In this document: positions 44,825-54,829 of the stretch, in pieces | How the letters are laid out: each line of letters starts with the position of its first letter | Numbering within the stretch: position 1 is the first letter of the stretch | Origin: CAZGKW01 sp964526295 | Lineage (GTDB): Bacteria > Planctomycetota > Phycisphaerae > FEN-1346 | DNA length: 64,000 bases | Assembly: GCA_964526295.1 (NCBI GenBank) | Contig: CAZGKW010000001.1 | Coordinates: 150,156-214,155 of the forward strand | Direction of reading: 5' to 3' | Notes under the pieces: generated by a model | Databases searched by the model: none | What the model was told of the DNA's origin: nothing | The model's input: the letters and a program-made list of their open reading frames with translations, nothing else | Position numbers and translations under genes: made by a program

Positions 44825-45757
44825 TCAGGAGTCCGTCCCGGCGGCCCCGTAGTCAAACGTCACCGCGTCTGCCAGCAGGTCGGCCGCGGCGTCTCCCATT
44901 GCGCCGAAACGGAACCGGTCGAGCAGCCAGCCGAGCTTCCGCTCGGTGCGGCCCAGGTTAACCCGGTGCCGCCATCGGCTGACCCGCGACATGGGCAGGA
45001 TCGGCTGGCCGGGGTCGATCTCCCAGGGATGGAGATAGATCGTTCCGGGCAGACCCTGCTTCTCGACCCGCCGAAGGGCGTGGCCGACGGCCCGGACGGG
45101 CAGCAGCCGCAGGTACCCGCCACCCCCCACCGGCCAGTTCCGGCCCCACAGGCGGACCGTCAGCGGCGGAACCTCAAGCAGCCCCCCCCCGCCCGGCCCC
45201 TCGGCACGGTGCGGCACGGGCGGCGCCTCCGGCACCCCGTATCGGTCGTGCCGGACCGGAAAGACCGACGAATCGTACGCGAAGCCCTCCTCGGCGAGGA
45301 CGTCGAGGGCCCAGGCCGTCGCGCGGGTCACCGAGAACGTCGGGGCCCGGTATCCGACCACCGGCCCGCCTCCGAGGTCCTCCAGCAACCGCCGGCTGTC
45401 GCGGAGCTCCCGGCGGAACGCCTCGGGCGAGAGCCGCCCCAGCATCCGGTGCTCCATCCCGTGGGAGGCGATCTCGTGGCCCGCCTCGGCAATCTGGCGG
45501 ACCAGGTCCGGCTCGTGCCGGGCCACCCAGCCGACGACGAAGAACGTGGCCCGGACGCCGCGGTCCGAGAGCATCGCCAGGATGCGATCGACGGCGGGGG
45601 AAAGGCGCTTCTCGAAGGACTCCCACCGGTCGCGGGGCACCCCGGCCGCCGCCGCCTCGACCTGGAAGTATTCCTCGACGTCGAAGCTGATCAGGTGCGT
45701 CGGGGCGGATGGCGGCGGGGTCGGAGTCTCCGAAGGCCCCTGCGGCGAAGCGTTCAC
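44825..45757 (-). CDS. Polysaccharide deacetylase, DUF3473 / XrtA-associated type
   Basis: A 310-aa carbohydrate esterase of the NodB fold with the DUF3473 C-terminal part found in exosortase loci. Motifs: FDVEEYFQVEA, ATFFVVGWVARHEPDLV, IASHGMEHRMLGRLSPEAF, VGYRAPTFSVTRATAWAL and a C-terminal YLHPWEIDPGQP. The usual catalytic Asp-His set is present. The start is GTG at 45757 overlapping the stop of the TPR gene (GTGA); the frame open further upstream is a shadow of that gene. It probably deacetylates exopolysaccharide as it is assembled. Confidence 0.88.
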   Translation of the reverse strand: MNASPQGPSETPTPPPSAPTHLISFDVEEYFQVEAAAAGVPRDRWESFEKRLSPAVDRILAMLSDRGVRATFFVVGWVARHEPDLVRQIAEAGHEIASHGMEHRMLGRLSPEAFRRELRDSRRLLEDLGGGPVVGYRAPTFSVTRATAWALDVLAEEGFAYDSSVFPVRHDRYGVPEAPPVPHRAEGPGGGGLLEVPPLTVRLWGRNWPVGGGGYLRLLPVRAVGHALRRVEKQGLPGTIYLHPWEIDPGQPILPMSRVSRWRHRVNLGRTERKLGWLLDRFRFGAMGDAAADLLADAVTFDYGAAGTDS

Positions 45758-48700
45758 GATGCCGATCCGTCCAGCCGGGCGAGGGTCTCGCGAGCCAGCT
45801 CGGCGGCCTCGGTTTCGGCCGGGTCGACCCGCCGGCCCTCGTCGCGGGCCTTGCCGCCGAAGTCGACGGCGGCCTGGAGGTGCCACCGGGCCAGCCGGCG
45901 GCTGCCCGCCGATGCCTCCACGACGCCCAGGTGATAGTGGACCTGGGCCGAGTTCGGGTAGGCCGTCACCGCCCGGCGGAGCGCCGGCAGGGCGTCGGCG
46001 TCGCGGCCGAGCAGGTGCTGGAGCCAGGCCTTCGTGTCGAGGTAGGCGGGCTGGTCGGGCTGGGCCTCGACGGCCGCCGCCACCCACCCGAGCGCTTCCT
46101 CCAGCTTCGCCGGATCGTCCCGGTGAAGCTGCGACGTCAGGTAAGCCGCGTTGTTGGCGGCCGTGGGGTCCTGGGTCTCCTGCCAGACCTGGGCGTAGAG
46201 CGGAAGGGCGGTTTGGAGATCGCCGGCCACCTCAAGGGCCGCCGCCTGCTGGAACCGCAGCTCCGGACTGCCTCCGGCGTCGCGGGCCGCTTCGGCGTAA
46301 AGGGCTGCCGCCTCGCGGTACTGCTTCTTCCATATCAGCAGGCCCGCCCGCAGGGCCCTGGCCACGAGGCAGTCGTCGGGCTTGAGCGTGCGAACGACGT
46401 CCTCCAGGAGGGGCCCCTCGACGCCCGCCCGGGCGGCCAGCACGGCCGCCCACTGGCACGTCGGCCGAAGCTTCAGGACGTCGACGGCCCGCGGCCGCGC
46501 CACTCGCGAGAGACCGACCCCGAAGGCGACCATCGGCTCCATCAGGGCCGCCGCCTCCTTCGACGGGCCCGATGCCGAGGCGACCATCTCGCGGGCGGCG
46601 GCGTACTCGACCGGCCCGGCCTCCTCGAGGGCCTTCAGGGCCCCCTCGGCCTGCTCGGTCCGGCCGACGGCCAGGGCGGCGAGCAGCCGCAGCGACCGCG
46701 ACACCTCCATGCCCGCCGACGCGTCGGCCAGGTCCTGCTGGATCTGCTCGATCCGGTCGGCCCACGGCGCCGGGTCGGTCCCCTGGCGAAGTGCCAGACA
46801 CAGGCCCAGGGCGGCCGTCGCGACGGACCCCTGCGGCGGCTCCGGCAGGAGGCCCCGGGCCTCCTCGGGCCGCGTCTCGATCTGCAAGAGGACGGCCCGC
46901 CCGCGCCACTGCGGGTGTCGCGTCAGGTGGGTCATGCGGACCGCCAGGTCGGCGGCGGCGGTCAGGTCGCCCGCTTCCAGCATCGCCTGGAGGGCCGCCT
47001 CGGCCAGCGGCGGCAAGGCGGTGGCGGGGGCGCCAGCGCCCTGGAGGAAGGCCTCGAAGGCCTTGACGGCGTCGGCGGGGCGGTCCGCCTCCCTCAGAAT
47101 GGCCATCCGCTGAAGGACGACCCGGTCCGAACGGGGGTACTTCGTCTGGAGCGCGTCCAGGATCGCCATCCGCTTCTCGTCCGATTCGGCCAGGGCCACC
47201 AGCAACTGCCGGGCCTCCAGATACTCCGCGGCGAACTCGGGCACCTTCTCGAGCTCCTCGCGGGCCTGGTCGAGCTTCCCGAGCCCGGCGAACGCACGCC
47301 CCAGGGCCAGCCGGACGCGGGACCGGTCGGCCTGGCCGGTTCGAGCGGCCTCCTCGAGCCGCTCGACGGCCTGGGCGTGGAGTCCCCGCCGGGCCAGCAG
47401 GTCCGCCTCGGCGAACAGGCCCTCGATCTCGGCCACCTCCCCGAGGGCCTTCAGGTCCTGGAGCACGGCCAGGGCCTCGGCGGGCTGCTGCTGGGAGGCA
47501 AGGATGCGGGCCAGGGTCGTTCGAAGGGCGTAATTGCCCGGTTGGAGGGTGATCGCCCGGCGGACCTCCTCGACCGCTTCGGCCGTGCGTCCGGCGACTC
47601 GATAGGCGTCGGCCGCCGCCGCGTGCGACAGGGCATCGGCGGGAAACCGGCGGACGGCTTCGCGGCAGACGTCCACGGCCGCCTCCGTGTCGCCCGCCCG
47701 AAGGTACAGTCCCGCCAGGCGGCGGAGCAGGTCAAGACTGGCGTCCGGCGTGGTCCGAAGCTCCTGGAGGACCTTCCCGGCCTCATCGAGCCGCTGGAGC
47801 CGGACCAGCAGACCGGCCTTGGCCAGCCGGGCGGGCGTACGGTAGGCCGGCTCGGCCGCCAGCCGATCCATCTCGACAATGGCCCGGTCGAGGTGCCCCG
47901 CCTGGGCGAGCGTCCGGGCCCGGCCCACGCGGCCCAGGGCGCGGACGTCGAGGTCGGCGATTGTGTTCTCGGCGGCGCGGGCGTAGGCCTCAGCGGCGGG
48001 CCCCGGGCGCCCGCTCCGCTCCAGCAGGATGCCCATCGTCAGGTCGATGCGGTCGCGTTTCGCGCCGTCGACGGCGGCGAGGGCCCGCTCGACCTCCTGC
48101 GGCGACCGGGAGCGGGCCAGGACGCTCGCCAGCTCGACGTAGGACGCCAGCCGCTGTGGCGCCCGGCGGATGACGCCCTCCAGCTCCTCGACGGCCTTGG
48201 CGTCCTCCCCCTGGGCCAGGTAGGCCCGGGCCAGCAGCCGCCGGGCATTGAGGTCCTCCGGGTCGTCACGAAGCTCGTCGCGGCAGATGTCGATGCACTT
48301 CTGCGGCTCGCCCTGGCGGAGGTGCTGCAACGCCAATTGCAGGCCGCCGCGGGCCTCCAGCTCGTCATAGGCGGGCGTTTCCTCGAGCTTGATCTCGCCG
48401 CGGCGGAGCCGCACGGCGCTGAGCATCTGCTCGGCCTGGCGGTTCTCGGGGGACCGCTGGAGGACCCACCGGCAGGTGTCCAGACAGTCCTCGAGGAGGT
48501 CGGAGCCCAACTGGGCCCGGGCCAGCGCCAGGCGATAGCCTATCTCGGCGGGGGCCAGCTCGACGGCCTTTTCGTACTGCTCGACCGCCTGGGCGACGCG
48601 GTTCGTGGCCTCGTACAGGGCTCCAAGGCGGAACCGAGCGGCCGCCGAATCCGGGGCCTCGTCGACGACCTGCGTCAGGAGGAGCTCGGCCTGGCTGGCC

Positions 48701-50526
48701 CGGCCGAGGCGCCCCAGGGCCGCGGCCTTCGCCAGCCGGGCCTCCAGGTCGTCCTTGGCGGGTGTCGCGTCGGCCGCCTGACGCGCCAGGGCCAGCGCCC
48801 GGTCCCGGTCCTTCTCGGCATCGCCGACGCCTTGAGCGGCCAACGCGGCATAGCAGTCGGCCAGGGCGAGCATCATCTGCGGCCGGTCCTCTTCGGGCTT
48901 GTCGGCGTTCTCGACGACCTCCCGGGCGGTGGCGGGCCGGTCGCTCCGGACGGCCGCCTGGACGTACAGGCGGAGGACGTCCGGGTCGTCCGGAAGGGCC
49001 TCGTAGGCGGCCCTGGCCCGGTCGAAGGCTTCGCGGTAGAGGCCGTCGCGTGCGGCCTCGACGGTCTCGGCCGCGGCGTCGGCCAGGAGGCCCTGGGCCA
49101 GATGCTGGTTGGCTGTCGGGTTGCTCCTATTGGCCTCCAGGACGGCCTGGAGCGACCGGCGTGCCCGTTCGCGCTGACCGCTCATCTCGGCCGCCCGCGC
49201 GTAGGCCAGGTGGGCCCGCAGCCAGATGGTCTGGCTGATGCCGAGGCCCCGGCTCCACTGCGGGTGCCGCGAGGTCGGGCCGCGGAGGATTTCCTCCGCC
49301 TGCCGCCACTCCCCGCGGTCAAGCAGCGTCTGGCCGATGACGTACTCGGCCCGAGCACGCGTATCGGGGCTCGCCCCTTCGAGTTTCGAGACGGCCCGGG
49401 CGTAAGTCCCGGCGACGGCGGCGGCGCGGCCCCGGTCGGCCGGCGCGACGCGCGTGGCCAGCTCGGACGCCACCCGGGCACGCAACAGCAGGACCTCCGC
49501 GAAGGCGGGTTCCCTCTCCAGCAGGGCGCCGAGTTTCTCGAGGGCTTCGTCGGCGGTGAGCGTGCCCGGCACCGCCGAGGCCGTGTCGCCGAACCGGACC
49601 TGGGCGGGCTTGAACGCGGCCTCCTCCTGGGCGGCGACCAGCGCGTCGAGCGTCCCGGCGACCTCCTGGAGCTTCTCCCGGTCCGGGGAGCCGGCCAGCG
49701 CCAGGTCGTTCCTCAGGAGGACGGCGACCGTCATCGGGGGCTGCGTCTCGAGCGGCTCCAGGGCCGCCAGCACGTCGGCCACCGACTTGCGGTCATCCCG
49801 GGTGGCGCACGCCGCGACGAACGCCCGCAAGGCGCCCTGCCGGGCGGGGTCGCTCTTGACGACTTCGGCGAGCGTCGCGGCGGCCTCGGCGACGGCCTGG
49901 TCGCCTTGTTCCTTGGCCTGGTCGGCCTCGGTCCTCAGGCGTTCGGCGTCAGCATCCCGACCGTCCATCCCGGCCCGGTCGGCCTGGAACTGGAGCAGGG
50001 CGTGCCGGGTGTAGTGGGCCCGGGCGGCCTCGAACTGGTAGAGGCCGAGGTTCTCGCGGACGTCGAGGGCGGCCTTGGGATCGCCTGTCTCGCAAGCCTT
50101 CAGGACGGCCCCGGCCCGGTCGAGCTGGGCGACGGCCTCCAGAATGGCGTCGGCGTCGCGGTCCGACACGGCCGCGGCCAAGCCCTCGCGGGCGGGCGTC
50201 GAGTGCGTGCGGGCGACGGCCAGGTGGATGAGCACCTGGCCGGGCTTGGCCTCGACAGCGCGGGCGAGGGCCTCGCGTGCCTCCTCGTACTTGCCGAGGT
50301 GCGTCAGGGCCCGGCCCCTGGAGTAGTGGCCCCGCCAGTCGTCGGGATGTTCGGCAATGAAGCCGTCGGCCAGCTCGAGGGCCCGGTCGAAGTTGCCGGC
50401 CAGCAGGGCGAGGTCGGCCCGGGCGAGCTGCTTCATGGGGCTGGTGGCCCAGAAGTAGAGCCACGCGCCGCCGGCGACGGCCCCCACGATGCCCACGATG
50501 ATCAGGATCAGCACCACGCGCTTCAT
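45754..50526 (-). CDS. Giant TPR-repeat protein of the exosortase locus (PrsT-like)
   Basis: A 1590-aa protein with one N-terminal membrane anchor (residues 4-26, VVLILIIVGIVGAVAGGAWL). It is then almost wholly helical TPR repeats (typical phrases LALLAGNFDRALELADGFI, GKYEEAREALARAVEAKPGQ, LREADRPADAVKAFEAFLQ). The bulk should lie outside the cytoplasm. A very large TPR protein next to exosortase matches the PEP-CTERM/XrtA system TPR component (PrsT), thought to scaffold or regulate polysaccharide export. Gene order exosortase, TPR, deacetylase with 17-base gaps and overlaps indicates one operon. Confidence 0.85.
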   Translation of the reverse strand: MKRVVLILIIVGIVGAVAGGAWLYFWATSPMKQLARADLALLAGNFDRALELADGFIAEHPDDWRGHYSRGRALTHLGKYEEAREALARAVEAKPGQVLIHLAVARTHSTPAREGLAAAVSDRDADAILEAVAQLDRAGAVLKACETGDPKAALDVRENLGLYQFEAARAHYTRHALLQFQADRAGMDGRDADAERLRTEADQAKEQGDQAVAEAAATLAEVVKSDPARQGALRAFVAACATRDDRKSVADVLAALEPLETQPPMTVAVLLRNDLALAGSPDREKLQEVAGTLDALVAAQEEAAFKPAQVRFGDTASAVPGTLTADEALEKLGALLEREPAFAEVLLLRARVASELATRVAPADRGRAAAVAGTYARAVSKLEGASPDTRARAEYVIGQTLLDRGEWRQAEEILRGPTSRHPQWSRGLGISQTIWLRAHLAYARAAEMSGQRERARRSLQAVLEANRSNPTANQHLAQGLLADAAAETVEAARDGLYREAFDRARAAYEALPDDPDVLRLYVQAAVRSDRPATAREVVENADKPEEDRPQMMLALADCYAALAAQGVGDAEKDRDRALALARQAADATPAKDDLEARLAKAAALGRLGRASQAELLLTQVVDEAPDSAAARFRLGALYEATNRVAQAVEQYEKAVELAPAEIGYRLALARAQLGSDLLEDCLDTCRWVLQRSPENRQAEQMLSAVRLRRGEIKLEETPAYDELEARGGLQLALQHLRQGEPQKCIDICRDELRDDPEDLNARRLLARAYLAQGEDAKAVEELEGVIRRAPQRLASYVELASVLARSRSPQEVERALAAVDGAKRDRIDLTMGILLERSGRPGPAAEAYARAAENTIADLDVRALGRVGRARTLAQAGHLDRAIVEMDRLAAEPAYRTPARLAKAGLLVRLQRLDEAGKVLQELRTTPDASLDLLRRLAGLYLRAGDTEAAVDVCREAVRRFPADALSHAAAADAYRVAGRTAEAVEEVRRAITLQPGNYALRTTLARILASQQQPAEALAVLQDLKALGEVAEIEGLFAEADLLARRGLHAQAVERLEEAARTGQADRSRVRLALGRAFAGLGKLDQAREELEKVPEFAAEYLEARQLLVALAESDEKRMAILDALQTKYPRSDRVVLQRMAILREADRPADAVKAFEAFLQGAGAPATALPPLAEAALQAMLEAGDLTAAADLAVRMTHLTRHPQWRGRAVLLQIETRPEEARGLLPEPPQGSVATAALGLCLALRQGTDPAPWADRIEQIQQDLADASAGMEVSRSLRLLAALAVGRTEQAEGALKALEEAGPVEYAAAREMVASASGPSKEAAALMEPMVAFGVGLSRVARPRAVDVLKLRPTCQWAAVLAARAGVEGPLLEDVVRTLKPDDCLVARALRAGLLIWKKQYREAAALYAEAARDAGGSPELRFQQAAALEVAGDLQTALPLYAQVWQETQDPTAANNAAYLTSQLHRDDPAKLEEALGWVAAAVEAQPDQPAYLDTKAWLQHLLGRDADALPALRRAVTAYPNSAQVHYHLGVVEASAGSRRLARWHLQAAVDFGGKARDEGRRVDPAETEAAELARETLARLDGSAS

Positions 50527-50543
50527 CGGAGTCGCCTCCCAGG

Positions 50544-52241
50544 CTACGGCAGGTCACGGTCCATGTGGACGGCCGTCGCCGCCAGGAACTCGCTGGCCCG
50601 GCGTCGGGCCGTCGGCAGGTCGTCGGCCAGTGGCGTCGAGACGCGAAGCAGCGCCCCGCTGGCATTCCGGTTGATCAGGCCGTACAGGAAGATCACCAGT
50701 TGCTGCTCCCAGAACGAGCCGGTGTACCCTCCGCCGCACCGGTACACGTAGAGATGATACGTCCGGAAGGCGCCTTTCTGGGTGATCATTTCCTGGCACG
50801 GCAGGTCGCGGAGTTCCTCCCCTCGGTCGACGACCGTAGGGGCCTTGTAAGTGATCTCCTGTCCGCCGCCCTCCAGACAGAGGTCCGGCGGGTGGGTGCC
50901 CTTTCGGTTGTCCCGGCTGAAGATGATAGAGAGCTCGACGTTCGGGGCCCCCCGCGCTTGGTAGATCCGGTAGACGTAGTCGGGCCATTCCAGGATCGTG
51001 AGGGTCGTCTCGTCGAGCGGGTAGTCCCGGCCCTCCCACTCGCGTCCGTCGACCCCCATGCGGGCCGGCACGGCCTCGGCAATGCGGCCCTGCGTCAGAC
51101 CGGACGGCACCGACCGGCTCATCCACCACGTGCCGACGGCGGCCAGCGCCACCATCGCCACGCAGAGCCAACCCCGCGGGGCGCCGAGGGCGCGGGCCAG
51201 CCGGGGCCACTGCCCCTCGTCGTCCGGATCCCGGGCGATGCCCTCGAACAGGCCCCGAACCCGTGCGGGCCGGCCCAGCAGGCGCCGCACCCCCAGGATG
51301 GCCCGCTCCAGCCCGAACATCAAGAGAAATGCGATGGCGTAGATAAAGAGGCCCGAGATGTCGTGGTACGCCCCCGTCGCCGCCTCGACCGTCCAGACGT
51401 CCGCCACCACGATCAGGCTGACGATTCGGGCGGCGTTGCTGACGACGGCGACCGGCACGCTCATGGCGAACAGGCCCAGCCGCCACGCGCCCCGCAGCTT
51501 GCACACGTAGGCATAGATGGCCCCGAACGCCAGCAGGCTGATCAGCGTCCGGAGGCCGTTGCACACGTTCGCGATGATGAGCTGCTTGTCGCCCTCCAGG
51601 AAGACCTTGTTGCCCGACCGCTCGGCCAGCACGCCGATCATGTTGGCCGCCCGGACCCCCCAGTCGGCGGCCATCATCTTCAGGCGGAAGTTGAGCTGGG
51701 AGATCGAGACCTCCGGCAGGGGGACCATGAACGCCAGGAACGCCACCGGGAACCACAGCCGCCGAAGCGCCGTCCCGCCCCAGAAGACCAGGATGAGGCC
51801 CGCCACGACGCCGATCAGCGTGAACCCGGAGGCAAAGTTGACGCGGGCCATCACGGCCATCAGGTGCAGCCCGAAGCTCGCCGCCAGGACCAGGCCGCCC
51901 ACGACCGGCCGAGGCCGGACCGGCACCCGGGTGTGCCGAAGGATCAGGACGGCCGCGATCAGGCTGACCACCGGCACCAGGGGAGAGTGCGTGTAGTAGC
52001 TCTCGCCCTCCATGATCCGGTCGTAGAGGCCCAGGCTCGTCCGCCGCCACGCCGGGAACCAACGCTGCCACATATTGTAGAACGTCGACGCCGACAGGTT
52101 GATGATCTTGCCGTCCCGCCCGACGGCGTCGAACTTCAGCCAGGGATTGGCATAGGCGGCCGCCAGCCCGGCCGCGATGAGCAGCCAGATGAGGAGCACC
52201 CGCCAGAAGCGGCCCTTCGGCTTGTCGGTCGTCGGTTCCAT
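50544..52241 (-). CDS. Exosortase with fused EpsI domain
   Basis: A 565-aa protein from the ATG at 52241, which has GTGAGGG before it; an ATG at 52262 would add seven residues. The first part is a multi-pass exosortase with the transpeptidase triad: Cys in ANVCNGLRTL (residue 227), Arg in NAARIVSL (272) and His in AYHDISGLF (293). The C-terminal 200 residues are an EpsI-like periplasmic domain (DUF3485; LEWPDYVYRIY, GTHPPDLCLEGGGQEI). Exosortases cut and anchor PEP-CTERM proteins and are tied to exopolysaccharide production. No PEP-CTERM substrate is visible in this window. Confidence 0.93.
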   Translation of the reverse strand: MEPTTDKPKGRFWRVLLIWLLIAAGLAAAYANPWLKFDAVGRDGKIINLSASTFYNMWQRWFPAWRRTSLGLYDRIMEGESYYTHSPLVPVVSLIAAVLILRHTRVPVRPRPVVGGLVLAASFGLHLMAVMARVNFASGFTLIGVVAGLILVFWGGTALRRLWFPVAFLAFMVPLPEVSISQLNFRLKMMAADWGVRAANMIGVLAERSGNKVFLEGDKQLIIANVCNGLRTLISLLAFGAIYAYVCKLRGAWRLGLFAMSVPVAVVSNAARIVSLIVVADVWTVEAATGAYHDISGLFIYAIAFLLMFGLERAILGVRRLLGRPARVRGLFEGIARDPDDEGQWPRLARALGAPRGWLCVAMVALAAVGTWWMSRSVPSGLTQGRIAEAVPARMGVDGREWEGRDYPLDETTLTILEWPDYVYRIYQARGAPNVELSIIFSRDNRKGTHPPDLCLEGGGQEITYKAPTVVDRGEELRDLPCQEMITQKGAFRTYHLYVYRCGGGYTGSFWEQQLVIFLYGLINRNASGALLRVSTPLADDLPTARRRASEFLAATAVHMDRDLP

Positions 52242-52422
52242 CCGGCCCTCACGACGGTTCATCGCGCCGCGGATTGGGGCCCCGTCGGCCCATACGTCGA
52301 GCGCTCCGCTGTCCTACCGTATCGGCGATTCGACGCGGCGAACGCCACATTGCCGGCGCGGCCCCGGACGCCGGCGGTCTTTTGAACCGTTTGCCGCCGC
52401 AGAGGTTCCGGCACGCCCCGCA

Positions 52423-54675
52423 TCACGGTGGCGCGACGCCCTCGAACAGGAGGGCCTCCCAGGGCCGCCAGCGGGCCCGGATGACGCGGCCGTCGGGCAG
52501 CCCCTCGCCCGTCCGCAGGTTGCGGAGGCGACGCATGGGGCGCGACAGGGTGATCTGGACGTCGATCGGTTCGCCCGTCACGTCGTGGACGGCACCGGGG
52601 CCGCTGATACTCGCCCCCCGGACGGGGTTCTTGACGAGGCCGACGATGAGCCGGTCGCCGTTTCGCCAGTAGACCAGCTCCGCCAGGGGCACCGGATCGC
52701 CGCCCGAGAGGACCCGCCCTCGCGGCTCGAGGCCTGCGGCGTCGAGGAGCCCGCCGACCAGCTCCCGCCACACCTCGCCGAACTCGCCCAGGCGGGCCCC
52801 CGGATCGACGTACGCGAGCGGCGTCAGGTTGAGGTAGACCGCCCGTCCGCGTCCGACCCGGCGGGTGACGACGACGTCGGCGCCGCCGACTCGCGCCAGG
52901 GCCCTGCCCTCGCCGGCCCGGGTGCCCAGCTCGTAGATGACGATGCCCCGGTACCTGAGGGCCCCGTCGTAGCGGAGCCGCTCCATGAACGGCCGCCGGT
53001 ACAGCTCGCCGTCGATCTCGGTGATGTGACGGCCGTCGAGGTAGCCCTTCGATTCGTTGCGGTGGATGCCGAAGAGGTCGTCGAGCGCTCCGCCGCGGGG
53101 CCGGCCGACGCCGCGGGCGTCGAGCAAGCCCGTCAGGTGGTCGGCGATGACGGTGCCGCCGGTCTCGACGAAGCGGCGGATGGCCTCGGCCTCGGCGTCC
53201 GAGAGGGCGGCGACGCGCCCCAGGACCAGCACGCGATGGCCCCGCTCGGCGAGGCCGCCCCCCGCCACCTGCTCCGAGGTGACCACGTCGTACTGGTAGC
53301 CGCAGTCCTCCAGGAGCTTCATCCATGCGACGCGGTTCCGGCCGGCCGACTGGTTCGCGTTGTCCATGCTGGAGGAGCGGTTCGGCCAGGTGCCCCGGTG
53401 GGTCACGGCGTCCATCGCCCAGGAGGCCTGGATGGACGGATGGCCATAATAGAGGGCGATGGGGTCGGCCTCGAAGCGGGTCCGCGGGTCGAGGATCGGC
53501 TCGGAGACGGGGCCCTGGACCTCGCGGATGATGTCGGCGTTTTCGGCGATGAACGGGGCGACGACGTCGCCCTCGCCCCAATGGAACCAGGACTGGCCGT
53601 CGCGGTGGGGCCAGGCGATGACGCCCCGGCAGCCGTGCAGCAGGTAGTACCAGAGGAACCAGGCGTCGCGCGGCGCCTCGCCGGTCGAGAACCACGTCTG
53701 GACGTACGGCCGCCGCTCGGGCCAGGCCCACAGCGACCGCAGGACCTCGCAGGTCCCGCCGATGTCATACGCCTCCATCCACTGGACGCTGCGGGCGAGC
53801 TTGGCGTAGTCGTAGCCGCCGTACGGGGCGGGCTGCTGGCCGCCGACGAACCCGGCGGGCGTCGCCGGGTCGAGCCGGTTCGTGTAGGCCGTCAGGTCCG
53901 CCAGGACGGACGCGAACTGCGTGTCCATGTAGCTCCGCCAGTCCATCCACCGCGACAGGTTCCACCGGGCGAAGGGCGGCGAGTCGTTCTCGCGGCGGAC
54001 GGCCTCGAACGAGACGGGCTCGGCCTCCGCGAAACTGCCGAGGCGCGTCCCCCAGGTCGCGCTGAGCCGCTCGATGCTCCCGTACTCGCGGCGGAGCCAC
54101 TCCCGGTAGCCGGCGACCGAGAGCGGCGAGCCGTCCACCTCGGCCGGGCTGGTGAAGACGCCCAGGCTGATCTCGTCGTCGAAGGCGTAGGCCAGGACGG
54201 GGCCGTTTTTCGTCGCGGCGACGTTCCGCCGGAGGTGGCCCTTGAGGACGTCGATCGTCTTCGGATCGGCCAGGCTCCACGGCCGGGGGACGACCGTCTT
54301 CTTGCGCATCACCTGCTGGCGGCCCGTCCGATCCGTCAGGTGCAGGTAGCCTTTGTCGGCAGCATGGTCGACGTAGTAGGGCATGCCCCGGCGGCGGGCG
54401 AACTCGACGATCTGCTCCTTGCCCGCCCCGCGGTCGACGTGGAAGCCCCAGATGCCGACCTGGCGGTACTTCTCCCAGTCCTTGGGGGCGCTGGTCCGGT
54501 ACTGCCACACGAGGATGCGGAACCCGTTCCAGATGGGTTTGGGCCGGACGTAGGGCACCGCCGGAGATACGTCGGCTGTGTCCTGGCCCACAGCGGAAGC
54601 GCAGACGCCCGCCCCCAGAACGAGGACGACGCCCAGTCCGATCCGCGTGCCGCGCCACGGGTCGCCAACGCCCAT
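52423..54675 (-). CDS. Secreted GH42-like glycoside hydrolase / beta-galactosidase-like protein
   Basis: A 750-aa exported protein. Its signal peptide is within the first 30 residues (RIGLGVVLVLGAGVCASAVG). AAAGGAG precedes the ATG. The N-terminal TIM-barrel part has the acid region AYAFDDEISLGVF near residue 165. A glutamine-amidotransferase-like trimerisation domain of GH42 type follows (about 445-640, MKLLEDCGYQYDVVTSEQV, VLVLGRVAALSDAEAEAIR). A C-terminal beta domain ends the protein. The catalytic residues are not in textbook GH42 context, so substrate and activity are uncertain. It sits downstream of the GNAT gene and near exopolysaccharide genes. Confidence 0.7.
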   Translation of the reverse strand: MGVGDPWRGTRIGLGVVLVLGAGVCASAVGQDTADVSPAVPYVRPKPIWNGFRILVWQYRTSAPKDWEKYRQVGIWGFHVDRGAGKEQIVEFARRRGMPYYVDHAADKGYLHLTDRTGRQQVMRKKTVVPRPWSLADPKTIDVLKGHLRRNVAATKNGPVLAYAFDDEISLGVFTSPAEVDGSPLSVAGYREWLRREYGSIERLSATWGTRLGSFAEAEPVSFEAVRRENDSPPFARWNLSRWMDWRSYMDTQFASVLADLTAYTNRLDPATPAGFVGGQQPAPYGGYDYAKLARSVQWMEAYDIGGTCEVLRSLWAWPERRPYVQTWFSTGEAPRDAWFLWYYLLHGCRGVIAWPHRDGQSWFHWGEGDVVAPFIAENADIIREVQGPVSEPILDPRTRFEADPIALYYGHPSIQASWAMDAVTHRGTWPNRSSSMDNANQSAGRNRVAWMKLLEDCGYQYDVVTSEQVAGGGLAERGHRVLVLGRVAALSDAEAEAIRRFVETGGTVIADHLTGLLDARGVGRPRGGALDDLFGIHRNESKGYLDGRHITEIDGELYRRPFMERLRYDGALRYRGIVIYELGTRAGEGRALARVGGADVVVTRRVGRGRAVYLNLTPLAYVDPGARLGEFGEVWRELVGGLLDAAGLEPRGRVLSGGDPVPLAELVYWRNGDRLIVGLVKNPVRGASISGPGAVHDVTGEPIDVQITLSRPMRRLRNLRTGEGLPDGRVIRARWRPWEALLFEGVAPP

Positions 54676-54829
54676 CCCGACTCCTTTCCCGGCTTCGTGC
54701 CATCTTCAGAATACCCGCGCCCCCGGCTGTCGGCAACCCACGTCGGTGCCGTCGGGCCGCGGGGGTTCCCCTTCAGCAGGACGCGGAGCCGCCCACGGGC
54801 ACGAGTCGCAAAGGCGGCGGCAGACCGGC

